Assembly (NCBI GenBank): GCA_939791845.1
Contig: CALNEX010000003.1
Span: 1-38,318 of the forward strand
Length of the DNA stretch: 38,318 nt
Direction: 5' to 3'
DNA from: an uncultured Mediterranea sp.
Lineage (GTDB): Bacteria > Bacteroidota > Bacteroidia > Bacteroidales > Bacteroidaceae
Every line of letters begins with the position of its first letter. Position 1 is the stretch's first letter. Made by a program: the position numbers and the translations under genes. Positions 8,807-18,108 of this stretch are shown here, piece by piece. The notes under the pieces were generated by a model. The model saw nothing but the letters and a program-made list of their open reading frames with translations, was not told where the DNA came from and did no database searches.

Positions 8807-9337
8807 ATGGAAAGTTTCAGCCAACTCATCAAGCTACGCCGCAGCATGCGGCAATACACTCCGGAGGACCTGACCCAGGACCAGGTGGTGGCCCTGATGC
8901 GCGCCGCGCTGATGGCCCCCTCGTCGAAGCGCGGCAACCCCTGGCAGTTCATCCTCGTGGACGACAAGGAACTGTTGCGCCGCCTCGCCCTCTGCAAGGC
9001 ACAGGGGGCACAGTTCATAGCCGACGCCCCCCTGGCCATCGTGGTGGCGGCAGACCCCCTGGCCAGCGACGTCTGGATAGAAGACTGCGCCATCGCCGCC
9101 GCCTACATACAGTTGCAGGCCGAAGACCTGGGACTGGGCAGCTGCTGGGTGCAGGTGCGCGAACGGGCCACCGCCTCGGGCCGGCCCAGCAATGACTATG
9201 TGCATGATGTCCTCGACCTCCCGCTCCAGCTCCAGGTGCTCTGTATCCTGGCCGTCGGCCACAAGGGGATGCAGCGCAAGCCCTTCAACGAGGAACACCT
9301 GCAGTGGGAGAAGGTGCACCTCATGTCCAACCGATAA
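8807..9337 (+). CDS. Nitroreductase family protein
   Basis: MESFSQLIKLRRSMRQYTPEDLTQDQVVALMRAALMAPSSKRGNPWQFILVDDKELL... FMN-dependent nitroreductase signature; GLGSCWVQ. Confidence 0.92.
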   Translation: MESFSQLIKLRRSMRQYTPEDLTQDQVVALMRAALMAPSSKRGNPWQFILVDDKELLRRLALCKAQGAQFIADAPLAIVVAADPLASDVWIEDCAIAAAYIQLQAEDLGLGSCWVQVRERATASGRPSNDYVHDVLDLPLQLQVLCILAVGHKGMQRKPFNEEHLQWEKVHLMSNR

Positions 9338-9349
9338 ACCCTCCGCACC

Positions 9350-10147
9350 GTGAAACGTAGCATAGAAGACACATCCATCGTGATGGTGGGGGCCGGCAAC
9401 CTGGCCACCCACCTGGCGCGGGCCTTCTACAAGAAAGGCTTCCGCATCCTGCAAGTGTACAGCCGCACCCCCGAGTCTGCCGCCCGGCTGGCCCAGGAGG
9501 TGGAGGCAGACCCCGTCACCGACCCCGCGGCGCTGACCACGTGGGGGCGCCTCTACATCGCCGCCCTGACGGACGAGGCCCTGCCCGGCCTCATTCCGGC
9601 CCTGACCTCCGGGCGCAACCGCGCGCTCTGGGTGCACACCGCGGGCAGCCTGCCCCTGGACCTCTGGGCCGGGCACGCGGAGAGGTATGGCGTGTTCTAC
9701 CCCCTGCAGACCTTCAGCCGGCAGCACGAGGTGGACTTCGGCCGCATACCCGTCTTCGTGGAAGGCAGCGACCCGGACACCACCGCCCTGCTGCGCGCCG
9801 TGGCGGCCACCGTCTCCACCAAGGTCTACGAGGCCACCTCGGCACAGCGCCGCTACCTGCACCTGGGGGCCGTGCTGGCCTGCAACTTCACCAACCACCT
9901 CTACACCCTGGCCTCCGACCTCCTGGTGCGCCACGGCCTGCCCTTCGACGCCCTCCAGCCCCTGATAGACGAGACGGCGAGGAAGGTGCACGAGCTCTCC
10001 CCCCACCAGGCGCAGACCGGACCCGCGGCACGCGGGGACCGGCACGTCATGGACGAGCACCTGCGGCTGCTGGAGGAAGACCCCTACCTGGCGCAGGTGT
10101 ACCGCCTGCTGTCACAAGGAATAGAAGAACGCAAGAACAAGGACTGA
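9350..10147 (+). CDS. Rossmann-like/DUF2520 domain protein (F420-dependent NADP oxidoreductase-like)
   Basis: GTG start; IVMVGAGNLATHLARAFYKKGFRILQVYSRT; YGVFYPLQTFSRQHEVDF; directly upstream of the kdsC-like gene, as in many Bacteroidetes. Confidence 0.85.
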   Translation: MKRSIEDTSIVMVGAGNLATHLARAFYKKGFRILQVYSRTPESAARLAQEVEADPVTDPAALTTWGRLYIAALTDEALPGLIPALTSGRNRALWVHTAGSLPLDLWAGHAERYGVFYPLQTFSRQHEVDFGRIPVFVEGSDPDTTALLRAVAATVSTKVYEATSAQRRYLHLGAVLACNFTNHLYTLASDLLVRHGLPFDALQPLIDETARKVHELSPHQAQTGPAARGDRHVMDEHLRLLEEDPYLAQVYRLLSQGIEERKNKD

Positions 10148-10162
10148 ACAAAGACACTGACC

Positions 10163-10693
10163 ATGAGTACCATCAATTATGACCTCTGCCGCCTGCGCGC
10201 CCTGCTGTTCGACGTGGACGGCGTCCTCTCCGCCACCGTCATCCCCATGAGTCCCGAGGGCGAGCCCATGCGCACCGTCAACATCAAGGACGGCTACGCC
10301 CTGCAGCTGGCCGTGCGCCGCGGCCTGCACGTGGGCATCATCACCGGGGGGCGGACGGAAGCCGTGCGCAGGCGTTTCCTGTCGCTGGGCCTGGACCCCG
10401 CGGACATCTACCTGGGCTCGTCGCTCAAGGAGAAGGACTACCGTGACTTCCGCCTGCGCCACGGCCTGGCGGACGAGGAAATCGCCTTCATGGGCGATGA
10501 CATCCCGGACCTGCCCGTGCTGCGCCTCTGCGGGCTGCCCTGCTGCCCCCGCGACGCCGCGCCCGAGGTGAAGCAGGCGTGCCGCTACCTGTCGCACGCC
10601 GACGGAGGCCACGGCTGCGGCCGCGACCTGGTGGAGCAGACCCTGAAGGCGCAGCGCCTCTGGCTCTCGGACGACCAGGCGTTCGGCTGGTAA
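10163..10693 (+). CDS. kdsC: HAD-family KDO-8-phosphate phosphatase-like protein
   Basis: [50 protein letters not shown]...[15 protein letters not shown]/KdsC motifs. Confidence 0.88.
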   Translation: MSTINYDLCRLRALLFDVDGVLSATVIPMSPEGEPMRTVNIKDGYALQLAVRRGLHVGIITGGRTEAVRRRFLSLGLDPADIYLGSSLKEKDYRDFRLRHGLADEEIAFMGDDIPDLPVLRLCGLPCCPRDAAPEVKQACRYLSHADGGHGCGRDLVEQTLKAQRLWLSDDQAFGW

Positions 10694-10730
10694 TGTGCGT
10701 GCCGGGGGCTCCATGAAGCCGCCGGTTGCC

Positions 10731-10835
10731 ACTCTATGGAGTTGTCCTCGACAACTCTATGGAGTTATTTAATATGACTCTATAGAGTTTTCGGCACAAA
10801 CTCTATGGAGTTCTAATTTGCAACTCCATGGAGTT
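10731..10835. repeat. Tandem intergenic array B: five 13-nt palindromic cores ACTCyATrGAGTT at an exact 23-bp period
   Basis: Cores start at 10731, 10754, 10777, 10800 and 10823; 10-nt spacers all differ. Confidence 0.9.
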
Positions 10836-10951
10836 GCAGCCGCCCCCTCCACGGGGTGAAACGTGCTTGAACCAAGACACGACGACGGCCTGCGCAAGGG
10901 TGTGGCAGGCCGTCACTGTATGCAATGAATCATCTTAATTTCCCAAGAAAT

Positions 10952-11542
10952 ATGCTTGACAATCTGAAGAATTACCGCATCGTCCTCGCGAGCCAGTCGC
11001 CCCGCCGCAAGGAACTGCTGGCGGGCCTGGGGCTGGAGTTTGAGACGCGCGTCCTGCCGGACGTGGACGAGTCCTTTCCCCCCGGCCTGGCGGGCGGCGA
11101 CATCCCGCTGTTCATAGCGCGCGAGAAGGCGGAAGCCTACCGCCCGTCCCTCGGGGCGGACGAGCTGCTCATCACGGCGGACACCATCGTGTGGCTGGGG
11201 GGCGAGGTGCTGGGCAAGCCCGCGGACCGGGCGGACGCCCTGCGGATGCTGCGCCTGCTGTCCGGGCGGACGCACGAGGTGCACACCGGGGTGTGCCTGA
11301 CGGCGGCGGGCTGGCAACGCGCCTTCACGGCCCGCACCGAGGTGCGCTTCTCCCCGCTGGAGGAGGAGGAGCTGACCTGGTACGTGGACCGCTTCCGCCC
11401 CTTCGACAAGGCCGGGGCCTATGGCGTGCAGGAGTGGATAGGCTACGTGGGGGTGGAGCACATCGCGGGCAGTTACTACAACGTCATGGGCCTGCCGGTG
11501 CAGCGGCTGTACAGGGAGCTGAGGCAGGTGCCGGCGCTTTAG
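10952..11542 (+). CDS. maf: Maf family nucleotide pyrophosphatase
   Basis: NYRIVLASQSPRRKELLAGLGLEFE...ADTIVWLGGEVLGKPADRADALRMLRLLSGRTHEVHTGV; canonical Maf motifs. An alternative start at 10925 is possible. Confidence 0.93.
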   Translation: MLDNLKNYRIVLASQSPRRKELLAGLGLEFETRVLPDVDESFPPGLAGGDIPLFIAREKAEAYRPSLGADELLITADTIVWLGGEVLGKPADRADALRMLRLLSGRTHEVHTGVCLTAAGWQRAFTARTEVRFSPLEEEELTWYVDRFRPFDKAGAYGVQEWIGYVGVEHIAGSYYNVMGLPVQRLYRELRQVPAL

Positions 11543-13728
11543 AGGACGAGGTCCATGATGAGCGGCATGTCGTCCGGCTTCACTCCCAGCTCGCGCAGGG
11601 TGTTGCGGTCGTGGAAGAAGGCTTTCCGCAGCTTGGCGTGGCTGCCGTAGAGGCTGGCGGCCCGGCGGTAGCATTGTGCTGCCCGGGCCGGGTCGGCGGT
11701 GACGAGGTGCACGTGCCCCAGGTTCAGCCAGTCGTCGGCGGTGCGCTCCTGCTCCGGTATGCGGTCGTAGTATTTGGCGGCCTGTTCGTTCTTGCCCAGC
11801 ATGAGGGCGCACCAGGCAATGCCTCTCCAGGCGCGGAGGCTGTGTTCCTCGCCCAGGTCCACGCGGAAGAAGTATCCCTGCGCCTCCTCGTAGAGCTGCA
11901 TGGCCAGGTGGCAGATGGCCTGGTGGTAGGTCATGTCGAGGTCGTCGGGGCAAATGCGGAGTATGCGCTCGTAGGTCAGCAGGGCTTCGTCATATTGTCC
12001 CAGCATGCGGTGGCAGGTGGCCAAGTGGCGCAGGTTCCAGAGGCTGTCCGGCTTGATGTCGTCCGCAGCCTCGTAGGCGAAGATGGCTCCCTGGTAGTCC
12101 TTCTGCTTCTGGCGGCAGAGGCCGATGCGCTGGTAGGTCTCGGCGTTGGGTTCTTCCAGGTCGTCCAGCCGTTCGTAGACGTCCTTGGCCTGCTCCCAGC
12201 GTTGCTGTCGGATGAGGAGCCCGCCCACCTGGCGCATCAGCGGCTGCTGCTCCAGGATGAGGGCGAGGATTTCCCCGGCGTAGGGGTCCATGTTGTCGCA
12301 GAAGGGGTCATGGAAGTCGGCCTTGCGGCGGAAGAGCTTGAAGAAGCGGTAGAGGTCGTGGATATACTGTCTGCTGACCGTTTCGGGTTCCCGGGCGTTT
12401 TCGGTCAGGAGTGCGTAGCGTTCCTCGTCGATGGGCACGTTTCCGTACTGCCGGTTCATCTCGGCCAGCATCATCTCCCGCTGGGGGGCCGGGAGGTGCT
12501 GCATCATGAGCGTGATGGAGTATTTGTCGCTGTTGCAGGCCACGCCTCCGTCCAGCATGGGCTTGAGGATGTTTCCCGGCCCGTCCACCTGGCTCAGTAT
12601 GGAGGCCACGGCGGAGTGTCCGGGGTCGAAGGGCAGGAACCAGTTGGGCATCTCTTGGAAGAAGGGGAAGGCTTTGAGGTTCTTGAACGTGCTCATGAAG
12701 ACGTCGTTTCCTTCCAGCTGGAGGTCGTTCATCTCTCGGAGTGTGTCGGTCAGTCCTGTCTTGTCCAGTGCCTCGTCCCAGTCGGGGTTGATGTCTGCTT
12801 CCTCCTTTTCGGGCCCGAAGCTTAGCCTGCGGAAGAGGTCTTTGTTCTTCATGACCACGGGCATGATTTCTTCCTGCATCTTTCGGTCGATGCGTGCCGT
12901 GTCGCGGCTTCGCAAGAGTTGGATGATGACGGTGTTCATGCGCCGGGCCAGGTCGTATTTCCTCTCGTGTATGCAGATGAGGTCGCAGAGGTCCTTGTAG
13001 TCGTCCACCCGTTTCCCCCAGTGCATGAGGGCCAGGGTGAGCCCCACGAGTGCCCGCTCGCTCACGTCGGGGTCCATCGGGAGTGTGGCCGTGAGCAACC
13101 ATTGCACCTTGGCGGGGTCCAGTATCTCGAGGAGGCTCATGCCCACCGCGCTTGTCATGAGGCAGAGAGCCTGGGCCGGGACGCCGGGAGTCTCCAGCCA
13201 TTGGCGTGCCTGCTGTGAGTCTTCGGCGGTCCAGGGGTCGGCGGTCCAGATGTCGATGAAGAACTGCCTGGCGCTCGCCTCATAGGTGTGCAGGAGTTCG
13301 TCGGGGACGTTTCCGTTGTGCGGCGGCAGTTGGCAGAGTGCGATGTTGTCTGCCTGGTTTTGCAGGATGTTCAGCCAGCCTTCGATGGATGATGACTTCT
13401 GCTGGTGTGCGCGCAGCCTCCTTTGCTCGTGGTAGTAGGCAGGCGATACCTTGTCGAGTGCGAACAGTCGGGCGAGGTCGGCCAGTTCCCGGAGCTCGAG
13501 GCAGAGTCGGCGGTGGAGTTTCGGGCGTTGCGGGTCGTTGGTGCCTTGTTCCAGGTACTCCAGCATGTAGTTGTAGGAAATCTTGTTTTGTTCCAGGTGC
13601 TCGGTCAGGTCCCAGTAGGCGGACTGTTCCGCGAGTGTCTGGAGTTGTGCCTGGGCTTCTTTGAGCCGTTTTTGTTCGATGAGGGCCATGATGCTCTCAT
13701 GCAGTTGGTTGATGGATGCTTCGTTCAT
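11539..13728 (-). CDS. Tetratricopeptide-repeat protein (729 aa)
   Basis: Multiple TPR-like helical pairs in the C-terminal half (e.g. WNLRHLATCHRMLGQYDEALLTYERILRICPDD). Confidence 0.8.
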   Translation of the reverse strand: MNEASINQLHESIMALIEQKRLKEAQAQLQTLAEQSAYWDLTEHLEQNKISYNYMLEYLEQGTNDPQRPKLHRRLCLELRELADLARLFALDKVSPAYYHEQRRLRAHQQKSSSIEGWLNILQNQADNIALCQLPPHNGNVPDELLHTYEASARQFFIDIWTADPWTAEDSQQARQWLETPGVPAQALCLMTSAVGMSLLEILDPAKVQWLLTATLPMDPDVSERALVGLTLALMHWGKRVDDYKDLCDLICIHERKYDLARRMNTVIIQLLRSRDTARIDRKMQEEIMPVVMKNKDLFRRLSFGPEKEEADINPDWDEALDKTGLTDTLREMNDLQLEGNDVFMSTFKNLKAFPFFQEMPNWFLPFDPGHSAVASILSQVDGPGNILKPMLDGGVACNSDKYSITLMMQHLPAPQREMMLAEMNRQYGNVPIDEERYALLTENAREPETVSRQYIHDLYRFFKLFRRKADFHDPFCDNMDPYAGEILALILEQQPLMRQVGGLLIRQQRWEQAKDVYERLDDLEEPNAETYQRIGLCRQKQKDYQGAIFAYEAADDIKPDSLWNLRHLATCHRMLGQYDEALLTYERILRICPDDLDMTYHQAICHLAMQLYEEAQGYFFRVDLGEEHSLRAWRGIAWCALMLGKNEQAAKYYDRIPEQERTADDWLNLGHVHLVTADPARAAQCYRRAASLYGSHAKLRKAFFHDRNTLRELGVKPDDMPLIMDLVL

Positions 13729-13760
13729 GGGTATGTCAGGGGGTATGGTTTATGTGTATG

Positions 13761-14798
13761 TCAGAATCTCACTTGCACCTGCGCCTGCACGAGGTTTGAG
13801 GCGTCGCGCAGCTTGGGGTCGCGGTAGGTGTATTGCAGTTGCAGGCGGCATTTGGGGTAGAACCACCACTGCACGCCGGCCACGTAGTTGGTCTGCTTGT
13901 CCTCCAGGGTCTTGTTGCGGTTGAAGTAGTCGTAGGAGGCGATGATGTCGAAGGAGGGGAGCACGTGTGCGGACAGGGTGAGGTAGTAGCCGTCGCTTCG
14001 GACGTTTCCGTCCTTTCCGTGCAGGTATTCCGTTCGGATGTCTATGGGCTTGAAGTGCAGTTTGGCCCCGGCTGCCCAGCGGTTGCGGTCATAGTTTTGC
14101 CCCACGGCAATGTCCGGGTTGACAGCCGACGTGGCCACGGCGCAGCCTTTTCCTTTGATGAAGGATCCTCCCACGCTGAGCCATGAGAGGGGGTTTACCA
14201 GGAGCGAGCCCACGATGTCTTTCTGGTTATTGGCGTCCTTGCGGTTGATGCCTTGCCCGTTCATCAGTCCCACGTTGTAGGTGATGAGCTTGTCAAACAG
14301 GTCTCCGTAGACCAGGAGTCCTATGTCTCGTCCCGTGTGCGAGCCGTACAAGGGGTCGCTTCCGTCATAGCCCGAGAGGTAGTTCACTGCCTGTGAGTTG
14401 CAGTTGATGAGTTCGAGGTTGCAGGGAGACATGGGGTTCTCGAAGGAGAACATGGTCTTGAACTCTCCGACGCGCACTGTCAGCTCCGGTAGGAACTTGT
14501 ACTCTGTGTAGGCTTCCAGTATCTTGCCGGTGTTGGCGAAGCTGTACATGAAGTAGCAGGACCACTTGTCCGTTATCTTGCCCCGCACCATCATGATGGC
14601 CCGCTTGACCTCGAAGGTATTGGCCTTGGCTCCTTCGGTGTCGTCGTAGGTGTAGGCCAGCTGGGCGTATCCTTCCAGGGTGAGTCTGTCTTTCAGTGTG
14701 TTTACTACTTTGTTTACGTTGTTTTTGTTCTCCTCTTGTGCCTGAGCCAGGGTTGCCGTCAAGGCTAGCAGGAGGAGTGTGATGAGTGTTTTCTTCAT
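13761..14798 (-). CDS. OprO/OprP-like outer-membrane porin
   Basis: Signal peptide MKKTLITLLLLALTATLAQA; EGYAQLAYTYDDTEGAKANTFEVKRAIMMVRGKITDKWSCYFMYSF; VRVGEFKTMFSFENPMSP; beta-barrel pattern, terminal F. Confidence 0.85.
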   Translation of the reverse strand: MKKTLITLLLLALTATLAQAQEENKNNVNKVVNTLKDRLTLEGYAQLAYTYDDTEGAKANTFEVKRAIMMVRGKITDKWSCYFMYSFANTGKILEAYTEYKFLPELTVRVGEFKTMFSFENPMSPCNLELINCNSQAVNYLSGYDGSDPLYGSHTGRDIGLLVYGDLFDKLITYNVGLMNGQGINRKDANNQKDIVGSLLVNPLSWLSVGGSFIKGKGCAVATSAVNPDIAVGQNYDRNRWAAGAKLHFKPIDIRTEYLHGKDGNVRSDGYYLTLSAHVLPSFDIIASYDYFNRNKTLEDKQTNYVAGVQWWFYPKCRLQLQYTYRDPKLRDASNLVQAQVQVRF

Positions 14799-14813
14799 AA
14801 TGCAAGTAAAAAC

Positions 14814-14850
14814 AAAGGCAATCCGTAGGCGTTGCCGTCGGATTGCCTTT
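14814..14850 (-). terminator. Rho-independent terminator of pgk (minus-strand direction)
   Basis: Perfect 12-bp stem AAAGGCAATCCG / CGGATTGCCTTT; on the minus strand followed by TTTGTTTTTA-type sequence. Confidence 0.8.
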
Positions 14851-14870
14851 GGGGTAAGTGATGTGAATCT

Positions 14871-16127
14871 TTATTCGTTGATGGCTGCAATGCCCGGGAG
14901 CACCTTGCCTTCGATGGCCTCCAGGAGTGCGCCGCCGCCCGTGGATACATAGGATACTTCCTTGGCCAAGCCGAACTTGTTGATGCAAGCCACGGAGTCA
15001 CCGCCTCCTACCAGCGAGAAGGCGCCGTTCTTGGTAGCCTCCACGATGGCCTCGGCCACTGCGCGTGAGCCGTGCGTGAAGTTTTCGAACTCGAACACGC
15101 CCGTGGGGCCGTTCCACAAGATGGTCTTGGAGCTCTTGATGACGTTGGCGAAGAGTTCTTCCGTCTTCGGGCCTATGTCAAGTCCTTCCCAACCGTCGGG
15201 GATTTCGTTGACGTTGCAGAACTGCGTGTTGGCATCGTTGGAGAAGGAGTCGGCCACCTTGGCATCCACGGCCAATACCATGTTGACACCTTTGTCCTTG
15301 GCCTTCTTGAGCAGGTCGAGGGCCAGGTCAAGCTTGTCGTCCTCGCAGATGGAGAGGCCTACCTTGCCGCCCAGGGCCTTGGTGAAGGTGTAGGTCATGC
15401 CGCCGGCGATGATGAGGTTGTCCACCTTGTTCAGCAGGTTCTCGATGATTTCAATCTTGGAGGATACCTTCGAACCACCCATGATGGCGGTGAACGGGCG
15501 CTGGATGTCGTTCAGCACCTTGTCCACGGCCTTCACTTCCTTTTCCATCAGGTAACCGAACATCTTGTGGTCCTTGTCGAAGTACTTGGCGATGAGGGCC
15601 GTGGAGGCGTGTGCGCGGTGAGCCGTGCCGAAAGCGTCGTTTACGTAGCAGTCGGCATACGAAGCCAGCTTCTTGGTGAATTCCTTCTGGCTTTCCTTGA
15701 CGGCCTTCTTGGCAGCAGCCTTCTCTTCGTCCGTGGCGTCATCGGCCAGGCCGCGGGGCTTGCCTTCTTCCTCGGCATAGAAGCGGAGATTTTCCAGCAC
15801 CAGCACTTCACCCGGCTTCAGGGCTGCGGCCTTTACGGCAGCTTCCTCGCCCATGCAGTCGTTGGCGAATTGAGGCTCGACGCCCAGCAGTTCGCTCAGG
15901 TGCTTCAGGATGTGTTTCAGGGAGAACTTGTCAGCCACGCCTTTCGGACGACCCAGGTGAGAACCGATGATGACGCTGCCACCGTCGGCCAGGATTTTCT
16001 TCAGTGTGGGAAGGGCGGCACGCATACGGGTGTCATCAGTGATGTTGAAGTTCTCGTCCAGGGGCACATTGAAATCCACGCGGACGAATGCCTTTTTACC
16101 GGCAAAGTTAAATTGATCGATTGTCAT
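14871..16127 (-). CDS. pgk: Phosphoglycerate kinase
   Basis: [52 protein letters not shown]...[12 protein letters not shown]...[14 protein letters not shown]. Confidence 0.97.
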   Translation of the reverse strand: MTIDQFNFAGKKAFVRVDFNVPLDENFNITDDTRMRAALPTLKKILADGGSVIIGSHLGRPKGVADKFSLKHILKHLSELLGVEPQFANDCMGEEAAVKAAALKPGEVLVLENLRFYAEEEGKPRGLADDATDEEKAAAKKAVKESQKEFTKKLASYADCYVNDAFGTAHRAHASTALIAKYFDKDHKMFGYLMEKEVKAVDKVLNDIQRPFTAIMGGSKVSSKIEIIENLLNKVDNLIIAGGMTYTFTKALGGKVGLSICEDDKLDLALDLLKKAKDKGVNMVLAVDAKVADSFSNDANTQFCNVNEIPDGWEGLDIGPKTEELFANVIKSSKTILWNGPTGVFEFENFTHGSRAVAEAIVEATKNGAFSLVGGGDSVACINKFGLAKEVSYVSTGGGALLEAIEGKVLPGIAAINE

Positions 16128-16176
16128 AACTTTATATTTTTAGATTAAAAGTGTAACTTCTTTCCTTTCGTTGCCG

Positions 16177-16184
16177 CAAAGTTA
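16177..16184 (-). promoter_or_regulatory. Bacteroides-type -7 promoter element for pgk
   Basis: CAAAGTTA on + = TAACTTTG on -, 49 nt upstream of the ATG. Confidence 0.5.
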
Positions 16185-16222
16185 GCATTTATTTCTTTTG
16201 GCCAATATAAAAAAACCTTATT

Positions 16223-16897
16223 TTATTCGCTTTCTTTGTCAGCTTCCGGCCGAATCTTGTATTTTTGTTCATAATGTTTGCAGAACAGGCGGAGTCCGCA
16301 GGCATCACATTGAGGCGTACGGGCTTGGCAAGTGTAGCGTCCATGCAGGATGAGCCAATGGTGTGCGATGGGGATGTCTGCCTCCGGGATGTTCTTCACC
16401 AGCTCTTTCTCCACACTGAAGGGGGTGGTGCATCGGTCGTTCACCAAGCCCAGGCGGTGGCTGACGCGAAACACGTGGGTATCCACCGCCATGGCCGCCT
16501 TATTGAAGGCCACAGACTGGATGACATTGGCCGTCTTGCGTCCCACGCCGGGTAGCTTCAGCAGGTTGTCCATCGTGTCGGGCACCTGCCCGTTGAAGTC
16601 TGTCAGCAGCATGCGGGCCATGCCCACCAGGTGCTTGGCTTTGTTGTTGGGGTAAGACACGCTTCGGATGTATTCGAATACGGCTTCGGGGGTGGCCGCT
16701 GCCAAGACCTCGGGGGTGGGGAAAGCCTCGTAAAGGGCGGGAGTCACCATGTTTACCCGCTTGTCCGTGCATTGGGCGGAGAGTATGACCGCTATCAGCA
16801 GTTGGAAAGGATTCTCGTAGTGCAATTCCGTTTCGGCCACGGGCACGTTTTCGCGAAACCAAGCCAGTATCTTGTCATATCTTTCTTTTTTTCTCAT
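16223..16897 (-). CDS. nth: Endonuclease III
   Basis: FQLLIAVILSAQCTDKRVN...LPGVGRKTANVI...VDTHVFRVSHRLGL; C-terminal 4Fe-4S cysteines CQARTPQCDACGLRLFC. Confidence 0.96.
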   Translation of the reverse strand: MRKKERYDKILAWFRENVPVAETELHYENPFQLLIAVILSAQCTDKRVNMVTPALYEAFPTPEVLAAATPEAVFEYIRSVSYPNNKAKHLVGMARMLLTDFNGQVPDTMDNLLKLPGVGRKTANVIQSVAFNKAAMAVDTHVFRVSHRLGLVNDRCTTPFSVEKELVKNIPEADIPIAHHWLILHGRYTCQARTPQCDACGLRLFCKHYEQKYKIRPEADKESE

Positions 16898-18096
16898 CGC
16901 AACTTGTTCTTATGATAATGAGGTGACACCTTCAGATGGAAATAAAGGGTGGAGACGATGGTGAGGCACGCGCCGAACAGATAGGCCCGGTCGAAACTGC
17001 TCACTTCGGCAATGTAGCCTCCCGCCAGCATGCCGATGCCGATGCCCACGTCCCACGATGTCAGGTAGGTGGAGGTGGCCGTGCCCCGCTGGTTGTTGGG
17101 TGCCAAGTTGACAAACAATGTATTGTAGGCGGGAAACATGATGCCGAAGCCCACCCCCAGCATCAGCGCGATGCCGAAGAACAGCACGCCGCACACAGCC
17201 GCATCCCAACGAATGATATGGACGCACCCTGCCAGCAGGAAGAAGCTGGCAATGACCAGATAAAGCCCCGCACCAATGACCTGCGTGATTTTGCCGTGGT
17301 CTACCAATCGCCCGGAAAACAATCGCGATACCGCCATTCCCACTGCCATGAACGTGAAGAAGAATCCGGTGGACACGTCCAGTCCAATTTGCCGGGCATA
17401 CATGGCCACATAGTTGGTGGTCATGCCATAGGGGATGGAGAGCAGGAGCAGGCTCAATCCTGCGGGCATACCCTTGAGCAGGATGAAGCGGTCAAGTGAC
17501 ACGGGGGCACGCTTGACGGGCGGCTTATAAGGCGTCTTAACCAGCAAGGCGCAGAGCATCCCCAACAGGCACGAGCCCAAAGAAGTGCAGAAGATGACGG
17601 GATAGCCCGTGCCGGCATCGTGCATGAACAAACCCACCATCGGTCCGATGGACATGGCCGTATTGTTGGCCAGCCCGTAGTAACCTAACCCCTCGCCGCG
17701 GCGCGAGGAGGGCATGATGTCGATGACAATTGTGTTGCCGCCTACCGTCACAGTGCCAAAAGCCAGACCATGGATGATTCGGAGCACAATGAACAACGTT
17801 AGCGTCCCTGCTACCAGATACCCGCCGAAAATGGTCGTGAATACGAAGTAGGCCAGCAGATACAACGGCTTGCGGGCGAACGTGTCCAACAGGTAGCCTG
17901 AGAAAGGACGGATGCACAGTGCCGCGATGGTGTAGCACGACAACACGATGCCGATGACCGCTTTGTCCGCCCCGAACACTTCGGAGAGGTAGAAAGGCAA
18001 CACCGGCATCATCAGCCAGAAGCCGAAGTATAGCAGGAAGTTGGCCGCCAAGATGAAGCAGTAGCTGGGGGTGATGAGTTTGTCTCTCATCTTCAT
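16894..18096 (-). CDS. MFS transporter (drug/arabinose efflux-like)
   Basis: 12-TM hydrophobic pattern; 4-bp overlap with nth (translational coupling). Confidence 0.88.
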   Translation of the reverse strand: MKMRDKLITPSYCFILAANFLLYFGFWLMMPVLPFYLSEVFGADKAVIGIVLSCYTIAALCIRPFSGYLLDTFARKPLYLLAYFVFTTIFGGYLVAGTLTLFIVLRIIHGLAFGTVTVGGNTIVIDIMPSSRRGEGLGYYGLANNTAMSIGPMVGLFMHDAGTGYPVIFCTSLGSCLLGMLCALLVKTPYKPPVKRAPVSLDRFILLKGMPAGLSLLLLSIPYGMTTNYVAMYARQIGLDVSTGFFFTFMAVGMAVSRLFSGRLVDHGKITQVIGAGLYLVIASFFLLAGCVHIIRWDAAVCGVLFFGIALMLGVGFGIMFPAYNTLFVNLAPNNQRGTATSTYLTSWDVGIGIGMLAGGYIAEVSSFDRAYLFGACLTIVSTLYFHLKVSPHYHKNKLR

Positions 18097-18108
18097 TCTT
18101 CATAAAAA

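Noticed and set aside
10731-10835. CRISPR array
   Set aside because: Repeats of 13 nt and spacers of 10 nt are far too short for CRISPR, the repeats are full palindromes, and no cas genes are in the window.
11191-12825. 544-aa + strand ORF
   Set aside because: Antisense to the TPR gene and out of frame with maf; no domain character.
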